Positions 1 through 7,531 are shown, counted from the stretch's first letter. The stretch is 36,078 nt of DNA from an uncultured Acidobacteriota bacterium (GCA_903847975.1 CAINFC010000103.1:1-36078), one strand, 5' to 3'. Notes: generated by a model not told the origin, from the sequence alone. A program made the numbers and translations.

Positions 1-1
1 G

Positions 2-2095
2 CCCCATCCGGGAGACTGGCTGATTCATCCGCTGCCGGTGCGGTCCGGTGCCTTTCGCGGAACAAAAGACACGGAGCTGGTTCTTGCCAACGGGCTGCTG
101 CGCCGCACGTTCCGCCTGGCCCCGAACGCGGCTACCGTCGGCTTCGACAACCTCATGACCGGCGCCGCGGTGATTCGCGGCGTCAAGCCGGAGGCCCTGC
201 TGACCCTGGATGGCAAGGAATATGCCGTCGGGGGATTGACCGGGCAGCCGGAATACGCCTACCTGCTTCCCTCCTGGGTGGAGGAAATGAAGAGCGACCC
301 GGCCTCCTTCCGGTGCGTCGGCTTTTCCCTCGGAAAGGTGGAGGCGCCTTTCGGCTGGCAGCGCAGGCGCCATGCCCCCGATCTGCCCTGGCCCCCTCCG
401 GGTGTGGCGCTGGACCTCCATTTCCAGCCGCCGGTGATGGAGCTGAGCGGCCTGCGGGTGGTGATCCATTACGAGCTCTATGACGGGCTGCCGCTGCTCG
501 GAAAGCGGCTGACGGTAACCAACGGAACCGGGCGCGCAGTCCGGGTGAACCGCCTGGTCAGCGAAATGCTGGCGGTGGTGGAGGCGGAGTCAGCCGTCGA
601 CGAGCGCCGGGAATGGCGGCGCCCGCTCGTGGATCTTTTCAGCGACTACAGCTTTCACGGCATGGACGCCACGACAGCCAGCCAGACGACGGCCTGGCTG
701 CCGGATCCGCAATACACCAGCCAGGTCAACTACAACCGCAGGACGCCGGCCCTGCTGGTGAGCCGTCCCCCGATGGGGCCGGACGTGCTCCTGCCGTCCG
801 GGGAGGCATTCTCCTCGCACCGGACCTTTGCCGTGCTTTACGATCGGGATGAGCGGGAGAGGCAGGGCCTGATTCTGCGGCGGGCGCTGCGGGCCCTGGC
901 TCCCTGGTCGGCGGAAAATCCGATCATGATGCATGTCCGCAGCGCCGATTCCGGCGTCTTCCGGCAGGCGGTGGACCAGTGCGCCGAGACCGGCTTCGAA
1001 ATGATCATTTACACCTTCGGCAGCGGCCTGAATATGGAAAACGATCAGCCGGAATACATCGCCCGGATCCGGTCCGAGGTGGACTACGCTCATTCGAAAG
1101 GGATCGAAGTCGGGGCCTATTCCCTCCTGGCCAGCCGCCGGGTCAGCGAGGAGGACGACGTGATCCATCCGGCCACCGGCAAGACCGGCGGGGCCATCTT
1201 CGGCAACTCTCCCTGCCTGGGGAGCCGCTGGGCCGGCCGGTACTTCCCGAAGATACGGAGTTTCATCGAGCAGACCGGCCTCGATCTCCTGGAGCACGAC
1301 GGCAGCTACCCGGGAGATGTCTGCGCTTCCGAACGTCATCCGGGGCATCGCGGCCTGGACGATTCGCAGTGGACTCAGTGGCGGACGATTGCCGATTTTT
1401 ATCAGTGGTGCCGAGGGAGGGGCACCTACCTGAATGTTCCCGATTTTTACTTTCTGGCGGGATCGTCCAAAACCGGGATGGGCTACCGGGAATCCAACTG
1501 GTCCCTGCCGAGGGAGCGCCAGATCCTGCTGGGCCGCCAGAATATATACGACGGAACCTGGGACAAGTCGCCCAGCATGGGGTGGATGTTCGTGCCCCTG
1601 GTGGAGTATCACGGCGGCGGGCCGGCGGCCACGCTGGAGCCGCTTGCCGATCACCTGGACGCCTACGAGGCCCACCTGGCCAACAACTTCGGCGCCGGGG
1701 TGCAGGCCTGCTACCGCGGGCCGCGGCTGTATGACACGGAGGTCACCAAAGCGGCGGTAAAAAAGTGGGTGTCCTGGTTCAAGCGCTACCGGGACATTCT
1801 GGAATCGGACCTGATTCATCTGCGGCGCCCCGACGGGCGCGACATCGACTGCTTCCTGCACGTCAATGCCGGTCTCCGGCGCAAGGCGATGGCGGTGGTT
1901 TACAACCCGCTGGACCGGGAAGTGGAGCGGCGGCTGGTTCTTCCTCTTTATTACACGGGGCTGACCGAGGCGGCCTGGATCCGGGAAAGGGAAGAAAGTC
2001 CGAAAAAATACATTCTGGACCGGGAGTACCGGGTTTCCCTTTCTGTCCGGCTTCCCGCCCGGGGGTTCACCTGGTTCGTAGCCGAGCAGCCCTGA
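2..2095 (+). CDS. Glycoside hydrolase, alpha-galactosidase-like (clan GH-D type), 5' end missing
   Basis: The reading frame is open to the left edge. A GTG at 38 could serve as a start, but the codons before it also read as protein, so the true start is probably outside the window. About 690 residues are visible. The N-terminal third looks like the beta-sandwich of large alpha-galactosidases. The middle, from about nt 900, looks like a TIM barrel. LLEHD ends at nt 1300 in the position of the (K/E)xD nucleophile strand of clan GH-D enzymes, so this Asp is the best nucleophile candidate. The C-terminal part resembles a beta-rich accessory domain. No signal peptide can be judged. It probably removes terminal sugars from plant or algal glycans, which would fit the sulfatase downstream. 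The family assignment is from motif and overall look only; another clan member is possible. Confidence 0.6.
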   Translation, partial: PHPGDWLIHPLPVRSGAFRGTKDTELVLANGLLRRTFRLAPNAATVGFDNLMTGAAVIRGVKPEALLTLDGKEYAVGGLTGQPEYAYLLPSWVEEMKSDPASFRCVGFSLGKVEAPFGWQRRRHAPDLPWPPPGVALDLHFQPPVMELSGLRVVIHYELYDGLPLLGKRLTVTNGTGRAVRVNRLVSEMLAVVEAESAVDERREWRRPLVDLFSDYSFHGMDATTASQTTAWLPDPQYTSQVNYNRRTPALLVSRPPMGPDVLLPSGEAFSSHRTFAVLYDRDERERQGLILRRALRALAPWSAENPIMMHVRSADSGVFRQAVDQCAETGFEMIIYTFGSGLNMENDQPEYIARIRSEVDYAHSKGIEVGAYSLLASRRVSEEDDVIHPATGKTGGAIFGNSPCLGSRWAGRYFPKIRSFIEQTGLDLLEHDGSYPGDVCASERHPGHRGLDDSQWTQWRTIADFYQWCRGRGTYLNVPDFYFLAGSSKTGMGYRESNWSLPRERQILLGRQNIYDGTWDKSPSMGWMFVPLVEYHGGGPAATLEPLADHLDAYEAHLANNFGAGVQACYRGPRLYDTEVTKAAVKKWVSWFKRYRDILESDLIHLRRPDGRDIDCFLHVNAGLRRKAMAVVYNPLDREVERRLVLPLYYTGLTEAAWIREREESPKKYILDREYRVSLSVRLPARGFTWFVAEQP

Positions 2096-2176
2096 CGGGA
2101 CTCCTCCCCGTAAACCTGGGGGAAAAAGGCTCACGGGAAGGTAGGAAGAACGGGAGGAAAAGCGCAAGGCCTCTTG

Positions 2177-2272
2177 CCGGAACCCGGATTCCGGCGCACA
2201 GCCCGGGATTGCGCCGCATAGGCGCTGCCCCGGGCTGGCGGATTTGTTTGAAAAACAGCCTGGTAAAGGCTG
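2177..2272. other. Three consecutive inverted repeats in the 408-bp gap after the glycosidase
   Basis: Three perfect or near-perfect hairpins follow one another. CCGGAA/TTCCGG lies at 2177-2194. AGCCCGGG (2200-2207) pairs with CCCGGGCT (2229-2236) and encloses an inner stem GCGCC/GGCGC with loop GCATA. CAGCCT/AGGCTG lies at 2256-2272 with loop GGTAA. No run of T follows, so a classical intrinsic terminator is not obvious. They lie after the glycosidase stop and before the promoter at 2369, so they would be in the 3' UTR or in a separate small RNA. The rest of this gap shows no gene I can support. Confidence 0.4.
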
Positions 2273-2368
2273 CACAAACAGCTGGTATCGCTGGATTCTG
2301 CGCACTCTTTGTCAGGGCATCCGCGGCAACTCGGGATTTTTTTGCGGCGGCATCTTTCCTGCCGGCGC

Positions 2369-2398
2369 TTGACAGAGGCCGCCGCCTGCCCCTAACAT
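2369..2398 (+). promoter_or_regulatory. Sigma-70-type promoter for the first sulfatase
   Basis: TTGACA at 2369-2374 is a perfect -35 box. TAACAT at 2393-2398 is a good -10 box, and the spacer is 18 bp. The predicted start near 2405 gives a leader of about 100 nt before the sulfatase ATG at 2504. Confidence 0.55.
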
Positions 2399-2503
2399 CC
2401 TATTCGTTAGGAGGCTTGCACCGCTTTTCTTCCTGCCGGTTCCTATTTCAGGGAGAAAGCTGCCGAACGAAGAACCAGGCTTATCCGACAGGAGGGCACG
2501 AAA

Positions 2504-3967
2504 ATGAAAATCGAAATAACGCGCCGCAATTTCCTGGGGGCATCCGCCTCGATGGCGACGGCCGCTTCCCTGGGAAACGGCGAGGGGTTGGGGGCCGCGA
2601 CCGCGCAACCTCCGAATGTGGTTTTTGTTTTTGCCGACCAGTGGCGCGCCCAGGATGCCGGCTATGCCGGCAATCCCCAGGTTCGCACCCCGAACCTGGA
2701 CCGCATGGCGGAGCGGAGCGCGGTGTTTGCCAATGCGGTTTCCGGCTGCCCGGTGTGCAGCCCCTACCGGGCCAGCCTGCTGACCGGCCAGTACTGGCAC
2801 CGCCACGGGATTTTCTACAACGATAAGCCGCTGGCTGGAGAAGCCCGATCCATGGGCAAGCTGTTCGCCGAAGCGGGCTACGATACCGCCTATATCGGCA
2901 AGTGGCATCTGAACGGCCATCCTCCCGGCATCGACTACCAGGAAAGCCGCAACGCGCCCGTCCCGCGGGAACGAAGGCAGGGATTTCAATACTGGAAGGC
3001 GCGGGAGTGCACCCACGAGTACAACCAGTCCTACTATTTCGACGAACAGGACCGCCGGTGCCAGTGGGAAGGGTATGACAGCATTGCCCAGACGCGGATG
3101 GCCGTCGAGTACCTGAAAAGCCGCCGGAAGGCCGAAGGGCGGCCGTTTCTGATGGTCCTCTCCTGGGGCCCGCCTCACGACCCCTACCACACCGCCCCGG
3201 AGGAGTTCCGCTCCCTCTACCCGGATCCGGCGAAGATCGCGCTGCGCCCCAACGTGCCGGCGGCTTCCGAATCCGCGGCCCAAAAGGTACTGGCGGGCTA
3301 TTACGCGCATATTGCCGCCCTGGACCGCTGCCTCGGGGAGCTGCAGCAGGCCCTTCAGGAAACCGGGCTGGAGGAGAACACGGTTTTTGTATTTACCTCG
3401 GATCACGGAGACATGCTCTACTCGCAGGGGCAGACCATGAAGCAGAAGCCCTGGGACGAAAGCATCCGGGTGCCCTTTCTGCTGCGCTTTCCGGCCCGGC
3501 TGGGAAACCGGTCGAGGAACGTGCAGGCCCCGATCAATACTCCGGATATCCTGCCGACGCTGCTGGGGCTCTGCCGGCTGCCGATTCCCGCCGCCGTGGA
3601 CGGCCGGGACTACACCCCGTTGCTGGCCGGGGGGCGGGAGACAGGGGAGGAGGCCGCGCTGCTGGCCTGCCTGGTCCCCTTTCACCAGTGGAACTACCGG
3701 AATGGCGGGCGGGAGTACCGCGGGCTGCGCACCGCCCGCTATACCTACGTGCGGGACCTGCGCGGCCCCTGGCTTTTCTACGACAACCGGCAGGATCCAT
3801 TTCAATTGACCAACCTGTGCGGCCGGAAGGAATTCGTCTCCCTGCAGAAAGAGATGGAAAAGCAGCTCGCGCAGCAGCTCCGCCGGGCGGGCGATCGGTT
3901 TCTCCCCGGGCCGGAGTACATGCGCCAGTGGGGGTATACCTGGGACGGGCAGGACCGGCCCTCCTAA
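2504..3967 (+). CDS. Tat-exported sulfatase (type I, formylglycine-dependent)
   Basis: This 487-residue protein hydrolyses sulfate esters, probably on polysaccharides, outside the cytoplasm. The N-terminus has the twin-arginine motif TRRNFLG (residues 6-12) followed by an Ala-rich segment. The active-site signature C85-S-P-Y-R89 precedes ASLLTG; Cys85 is the residue oxidised to formylglycine in this family. The metal-site segments FADQ (about 43-46) and TSDHGD (about 302-307) are present, as is GKWH (about 132-135). AGGAGG lies 8 nt before the ATG, and a strong promoter sits at 2369. The next gene starts 45 bp downstream and is probably co-transcribed. The substrate cannot be told from the sequence. 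No maturation enzyme (FGE or anSME) is in the window, so it must be encoded elsewhere. Confidence 0.93.
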   Translation: MKIEITRRNFLGASASMATAASLGNGEGLGAATAQPPNVVFVFADQWRAQDAGYAGNPQVRTPNLDRMAERSAVFANAVSGCPVCSPYRASLLTGQYWHRHGIFYNDKPLAGEARSMGKLFAEAGYDTAYIGKWHLNGHPPGIDYQESRNAPVPRERRQGFQYWKARECTHEYNQSYYFDEQDRRCQWEGYDSIAQTRMAVEYLKSRRKAEGRPFLMVLSWGPPHDPYHTAPEEFRSLYPDPAKIALRPNVPAASESAAQKVLAGYYAHIAALDRCLGELQQALQETGLEENTVFVFTSDHGDMLYSQGQTMKQKPWDESIRVPFLLRFPARLGNRSRNVQAPINTPDILPTLLGLCRLPIPAAVDGRDYTPLLAGGRETGEEAALLACLVPFHQWNYRNGGREYRGLRTARYTYVRDLRGPWLFYDNRQDPFQLTNLCGRKEFVSLQKEMEKQLAQQLRRAGDRFLPGPEYMRQWGYTWDGQDRPS

Positions 3968-4012
3968 AACCCTGCCGGCCGAAGCCCATACGGAGCCAAG
4001 CGGAGAAAGCCC

Positions 4013-4942
4013 ATGAATCATCACAAAGTCAAGCTGGATGCCGGTTTCGCCGGTTTTGCCGTCGTTCATCCCCTCGGCCCGGTGTGGCCCGGAAACGAAA
4101 AGAGGCTGGAGGAGGATATCGCCGGCGTGCTGGCCCGATATTATTTCCCGGTGGTCAACCTGGTCTATTCGGCGGCCGGGGAGGCCCGGTGCAATCCCAA
4201 GACCGGAAAAATCGAGCTGCCGGATAAACTGAAAAAGATGCTGGTGGAAGGGGAGGTAAAAACCGACGGCGTGGCCGTCGTCAACCTCCAGCCTTCCGGC
4301 ACGGAGGTGTCCGCGGGGGAAAAAAGCGCCTGGGGCGAAGCGGGCTCCTTTCTGACGGAAAGCGGGCGGATTCTGGCCGAGTCGGGAGCCGCAGCTCCCT
4401 TTCTATCGCTGGCGGTCCCCTTTCTTTCCGGCGTGGGGCTGATCCTGCGGACCTTTTTCCCTTCCCGGGAAAAGGGGCTGGTGGTTCCCTACCTGAACGG
4501 AACCCGGGAGTTCGGATGGCGGCGGCAGGAATCGGATGGCGGCGTCCGTCACTGTGAAGGGATTCACTATGCGCAGGTGCTCTGCGTTGTCGATCGCCGG
4601 GAGGGTTCGCCGGAGCCCGGGGCGGAATTCTTTCTGGAAATGAGCCTGCAGTTGCACCTGGAGTGGGAGTCCGCCGGGTTGCAAAGCGTCGCCTGGGAAA
4701 AGGGAGGAGTCCGCTTTCAGGTGCCCCGGCCTCCGAAAACCCCGGAAATCGGCGATCCCGCGGTCATCTACAATACCGATTCGATTCCGCTGACGTTCGG
4801 GGCGGAGGAAGCCGCCCGGATGCTGGGGCTGCCGGGCAGGGAGCTGCCGCCCGGGCTCCAGGAAGTCTTCCGGCCGGTGCCCGGCACGGACCCCCCGCGC
4901 TATACCAAGGGTTCCCTGCTGAAGCTGCTCGGCCTGCGCTGA
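4013..4942 (+). CDS. Unrecognised protein with a hydrophobic middle segment
   Basis: I do not recognise this 309-residue protein. The N-terminal 100 residues are mixed alpha/beta-looking (DAGFAGFAVVHPLGPVWPG, then a stretch ending KTDGVAVVNLQPSG). Residues about 122-145 are hydrophobic and Ala/Leu/Phe-rich, possibly one membrane segment or a buried hairpin. The second half is soluble-looking, with alternating beta patterns and a Pro-rich end. There is no signal peptide and no clear catalytic motif. The start is supported by GGAGAAAG just upstream. It follows the sulfatase by 45 bp in the same direction and ends at a strong terminator, so the pair probably forms one transcript. Coding character is good: its base composition matches its neighbours and the frame is long. 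Confidence 0.8.
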   Translation: MNHHKVKLDAGFAGFAVVHPLGPVWPGNEKRLEEDIAGVLARYYFPVVNLVYSAAGEARCNPKTGKIELPDKLKKMLVEGEVKTDGVAVVNLQPSGTEVSAGEKSAWGEAGSFLTESGRILAESGAAAPFLSLAVPFLSGVGLILRTFFPSREKGLVVPYLNGTREFGWRRQESDGGVRHCEGIHYAQVLCVVDRREGSPEPGAEFFLEMSLQLHLEWESAGLQSVAWEKGGVRFQVPRPPKTPEIGDPAVIYNTDSIPLTFGAEEAARMLGLPGRELPPGLQEVFRPVPGTDPPRYTKGSLLKLLGLR

Positions 4943-4992
4943 GCCGGCCGAGCCCCAGGCGCCTGGAGCGCAGGCCATGGGAGGATTTTTTT
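4931..4992 (+). terminator. Intrinsic terminator after the sulfatase/unknown-gene unit
   Basis: GGCCTGCGC (4931-4939), overlapping the end of the gene, pairs with GCGCAGGCC (4968-4976). The loop contains the perfect palindrome CCAGGCGCCTGG (4955-4966). Seven T follow at 4986-4992. The opposite strand has no matching T tract, so it acts mainly on + strand transcription. Confidence 0.65.
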
Positions 4993-5027
4993 AGGACAGC
5001 TGCAAAGCGGGATCGCGCGCCCCCCTT

Positions 5028-5897
5028 TCACCGTACTCCGTTTTTCAGCTGCCGGAGAAAGCGCTCCGGGGTAATTTGCGGGTCAACCTGGCAAGCCAGA
5101 GCATAGCGGCCCGCCAGGCGTGCAATCCCCCAACTCCCTGCCGCAATCTTGTGGGCCGTATAGGCGCTGGGAGACGCCGGACTGGCAAAAGTAACCGGGC
5201 CGACAGGGGGTACATGCAAGTCCAGGGCGGCAACGAACAACCCCTCCCGTCGCGCTTCCTCAACCGCCTGCAAAAAGGAAGAGCCTCCCCCCACGGAAAG
5301 GGAAAGGGCCCGGATTTTCCGATCGGCAGGAAGACGACGGTTGCATTCCAGAATCCTGCGGATGGCCATGGGCAGGGTTTGTCCGTAATGGATCATGTGG
5401 CGCAAGGCGGTAAACCAGTTGCCCATCGGCTCCCGGCTCCACATCATCCCCACTCCCACGAAATAGAGATCCGCTTCCGGAGCAATGCCGACATTCGATC
5501 CGGCTGCCAGAGAAGCTACCGCCGTGGCGTGCCATCCCGCCGGCTCCGTCGGATCGCAGTCGATCTCGTCATACCAGCGAAGACGTTCCGTATACTCGCG
5601 GTGCTCGACCAGCAGGGGGCGGTCGACGATCGCAATTCCGATGTGGCGTCCTCGAATCCCCTGAGCATGCAGATCCCGGATTTCCTTGTCCGGAAGGAAT
5701 GTCTCGCCGGGCGGAAACTCCGCCATCAGCGGTGGCGGGCGCCGGACCCAGTGGGGCAGATCCTGCGGGATGGGTCCAGCCATCGGGCCGGCCCATCGAA
5801 CGGCTATGCCCCAGGCTCCCACCGGAAGCAGGAAAACCAGCCCTGCCATCACGATCCGCTTCCGAATGGACAGATTCCTTTTTTGCATTGGCTTCAT
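5028..5897 (-). CDS. Membrane-anchored subtilisin-like (S8 family) protein
   Basis: A 289-residue protein with a basic N-terminus (KRNLSIRKR) and one hydrophobic segment at about 15-33, so probably an anchor or uncleaved signal. The S8 landmarks are D92 (IAIVDRP), H123 in GWHATAVASLAAG, and the strand ALSLSVGGG. AGSWGIARLAG near the end places S255 at the usual nucleophile position, where most family members read GTSxAxP. The segment that normally carries the oxyanion-hole Asn (AxGN) reads FVAALDLH, with no Asn. It may be active with an altered oxyanion site, or degenerate. Catalytic-domain length is short for the family. The neighbours give no substrate hint. It has no ribosome binding site; a -10-like box lies 7 nt from the ATG, and tandem repeats lie just upstream. 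Confidence 0.78.
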   Translation of the reverse strand: MKPMQKRNLSIRKRIVMAGLVFLLPVGAWGIAVRWAGPMAGPIPQDLPHWVRRPPPLMAEFPPGETFLPDKEIRDLHAQGIRGRHIGIAIVDRPLLVEHREYTERLRWYDEIDCDPTEPAGWHATAVASLAAGSNVGIAPEADLYFVGVGMMWSREPMGNWFTALRHMIHYGQTLPMAIRRILECNRRLPADRKIRALSLSVGGGSSFLQAVEEARREGLFVAALDLHVPPVGPVTFASPASPSAYTAHKIAAGSWGIARLAGRYALACQVDPQITPERFLRQLKNGVR

Positions 5898-5904
5898 AGA
5901 AATG

Positions 5905-5910
5905 ATTTTA
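5905..5910 (-). promoter_or_regulatory. Possible -10 box giving a leaderless S8-family transcript
   Basis: On the minus strand TAAAAT ends 7 nt before the ATG at 5897, so transcription would begin at or next to the start codon. No Shine-Dalgarno sequence is present. No convincing -35 box is found at 16-19 bp, where short tandem repeats lie instead. Confidence 0.3.
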
Positions 5911-5928
5911 GTAAGTTTTCAGAGTTGG

Positions 5929-6025
5929 AAGGAGTTTTAAGAAGGAGTTTTAAGGACACCCACTTTTCAAGGTTTTAAGCAAGGTTTTAAGGACACCCAC
6001 TTTTCATTGAAAAGAAGAGGTGTTC
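5929..6025. repeat. Tandem repeats joined to two GGACACCCACTTTT elements
   Basis: AAGGAGTTTTAAG occurs twice in tandem (5929-5941, 5942-5954). GGACACCCACTTTT follows at 5954-5967. CAAGGTTTTAAG then occurs twice in tandem (5968-5979, 5980-5991), and a second GGACACCCACTTTT is at 5991-6004. The second copy can fold with CTTTTC/GAAAAG around loop ATT and with the degenerate arm GGTGTTC near 6020-6026. This is the same design as the hairpins at 29705-29740 and 29837-29872. The layout suggests element insertion with local duplication of its flanks. Confidence 0.75.
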
Positions 6026-6046
6026 TGGTACCCGATGGTTTCAGAA

Positions 6047-6133
6047 AGTTACACGGAAACAGCGGATGGGACGGAGGAAGGCCGATCCGATCCGCTTTGA
6101 TCCATACAATCCGCTGTTTCCGCGGAGCCGGAA
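6047..6133. repeat. 87-bp palindromic repeat, copy A
   Basis: It matches copy B (7381-7467) at all but about 5 of 87 positions, in the same orientation. CGGAAACAGCGGA (6054-6066) pairs perfectly with TCCGCTGTTTCCG (6110-6122) across a 43-nt centre that contains the internal direct repeat GATCCGATCC. The right outer end has decayed relative to copy B. Copy A ends exactly at the stop codon of the acyltransferase gene (6134-6136 on the minus strand). Confidence 0.85.
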
Positions 6134-7285
6134 TCAGACTTTGAAAAAGATTCCCTTTTTATAAAGGAAGAGGAGCAGCAGCCATTTTACCGTCAGAATA
6201 CCGCAGGGCAGAATCAGGGGCTCCCAGGTACCGGCATGGGCGGCAACACCGCCCAGAAAAAAAGCGGCGATTTTGTGGAAATCCACAATCTGCTGGGAAA
6301 CGTATATGAAAATGGCGTTCATACCGATGACCGAAAAGAAAAAGGCCCATCGGGTATAGCCTTTCACATCGATGATCCAGTAGAACAGGGCCATCAGCAG
6401 GAAGCACCATCCGCCGGCCCACAGGACGTAGGGGCTGTTCCAGATGTGCTTGTTGATCGGGAAGATCATTCCCCAGAGGTAGCCGCTTCCCAGGCAGGCG
6501 GCGGCACTCAGCAGCAGGCGGTTCATTTTCCAGCGGCTGGTATGCTCCGATTTCAGCCAGGTGCCGGCAAACACGCCGAGCAGCATGGAGCAGGCGGAAG
6601 GGAAGGTTCCCAGCACTCCGGCGCTGTCCCCGAACCCGTAGAACCGCGGCGGAAAACGGCTGTGCATCCACTTTCCGAGAATCTGCTGGTCCACATAGCT
6701 GTGCAGGTTTCCTTCCGGCGTCAAATTGCCTGCTCCGAAGCCGGGAACGGGGACCAGCATCATAGCTGCCCAATACAGCACAAGCGTGGCGGCAAAAAGG
6801 GCAGCCTGGGCTCGCGGCCGGGTGTTCAGCACCAGCAGGGAAACCAGCAGGTAGCAAAGGCCGATCCGCTGCAGAACTCCCGTCCAGCGCAGATTGGAAA
6901 AATCGAAGGCCAATACCCCGCCGACCAGCAGGCCGAGTGCGATCAGAACCAGGGACCGGCGGACGATGTGCAGGTAGAGCCGCATTCGGTTCTGTCCCCG
7001 GTCGGCGCGCCGAAAAAGGGAGAAAGGGAATACCGCACCGATGATGAAAAAGAACAGGGGAAAGATCACATCGTAAAAGGTAAAGCCGTTCCATAGCGGG
7101 TGCTCGAGCTGGCCGGCGACCAGGCGGGTGAAGGGCGTATCGGCCACCTTGGGCAGGCTCCTGCCGATCAGGTCGCCGCCGATGATCCAGAACATGTCGA
7201 ATCCGCGCAGGGCATCCAGGGATCGGATTCTTTCCTTTGTCGGTCGAGGAGGAGTGTCTTCTTCAAGGGGCATAGGCGCATTCAT
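6134..7285 (-). CDS. Polytopic membrane acyltransferase-like protein (DUF5009 / HGSNAT-like, NagX type)
   Basis: This 383-residue protein has about ten or eleven hydrophobic membrane segments. The N-terminal signature RSLDALRGFDMFWIIGGD is typical of the family related to human heparan-alpha-glucosaminide N-acetyltransferase and bacterial NagX. Other family-like segments are TFYDVIFPLFFFIIG, RWTGVLQRIGLCYL and a VLWAGGWCFLLMALFYWIID stretch near residues 285-305. Length is normal. Family members are thought to move acyl groups or amino sugars across the membrane; the substrate here is unknown. It has its own promoter at 7324-7352 and little Shine-Dalgarno signal. Near-identical 87-bp repeats stand on both sides, copy A touching the stop codon. 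A role in glycan use alongside the nearby sulfatases is plausible but is inference. Confidence 0.88.
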   Translation of the reverse strand: MNAPMPLEEDTPPRPTKERIRSLDALRGFDMFWIIGGDLIGRSLPKVADTPFTRLVAGQLEHPLWNGFTFYDVIFPLFFFIIGAVFPFSLFRRADRGQNRMRLYLHIVRRSLVLIALGLLVGGVLAFDFSNLRWTGVLQRIGLCYLLVSLLVLNTRPRAQAALFAATLVLYWAAMMLVPVPGFGAGNLTPEGNLHSYVDQQILGKWMHSRFPPRFYGFGDSAGVLGTFPSACSMLLGVFAGTWLKSEHTSRWKMNRLLLSAAACLGSGYLWGMIFPINKHIWNSPYVLWAGGWCFLLMALFYWIIDVKGYTRWAFFFSVIGMNAIFIYVSQQIVDFHKIAAFFLGGVAAHAGTWEPLILPCGILTVKWLLLLFLYKKGIFFKV

Positions 7286-7323
7286 GACAGGTAATTGGTT
7301 TTTTTTCTTTCTGCCCCTTCGGA

Positions 7324-7352
7324 ATTGTAGGGTGCGATTGCCTCGGAGTCAA
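7324..7352 (-). promoter_or_regulatory. Sigma-70-type promoter for the acyltransferase gene
   Basis: On the minus strand TTGACT (7352-7347), a 17-bp spacer and TACAAT (7329-7324) form a strong promoter. Its start near 7317 gives a leader of about 30 nt before the ATG at 7285. Confidence 0.6.
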
Positions 7353-7380
7353 GAGATGAAGGGGATTGTAAGCAGGAAAG

Positions 7381-7479
7381 AGTTACACGGAAACAGCGGA
7401 AGGGACGGAGGAAGGCCGATCCGATCCGCTGTGATCCAAACAATCCGCTGTTTCCGCGTAACCGGAAAAATGGGTGTCC
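7381..7479. repeat. 87-bp palindromic repeat, copy B, followed by a half element
   Basis: This is the better preserved copy. TTACACGGAAACAGCGGA (7383-7400) pairs with TCCGCTGTTTCCGCGTAA (7444-7461) over 18 bp with one mismatch; the loop is 43 nt. The repeat proper is 7381-7467. It runs straight into AAATGGGTGTCC (7468-7479), the inverted core of the GGACACCCA element found at 5.95 and 29.7 kb. The tandem pair TTTTTCAC follows. Confidence 0.85.
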
Positions 7480-7531
7480 TTTTTTCACTTTTTCACTTTT
7501 TTCCCGCCTGGATTTTTGTCGCTTCTTCATC

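Noticed and set aside
590-2305. Minus-strand open frame of 571 codons
   Set aside because: Antisense to the glycosidase, with no recognisable domain and biased composition.
6047-7467. Composite transposon carrying the acyltransferase gene
   Set aside because: No transposase is present and no target-site duplication could be seen around the repeats; the repeats themselves are reported instead.
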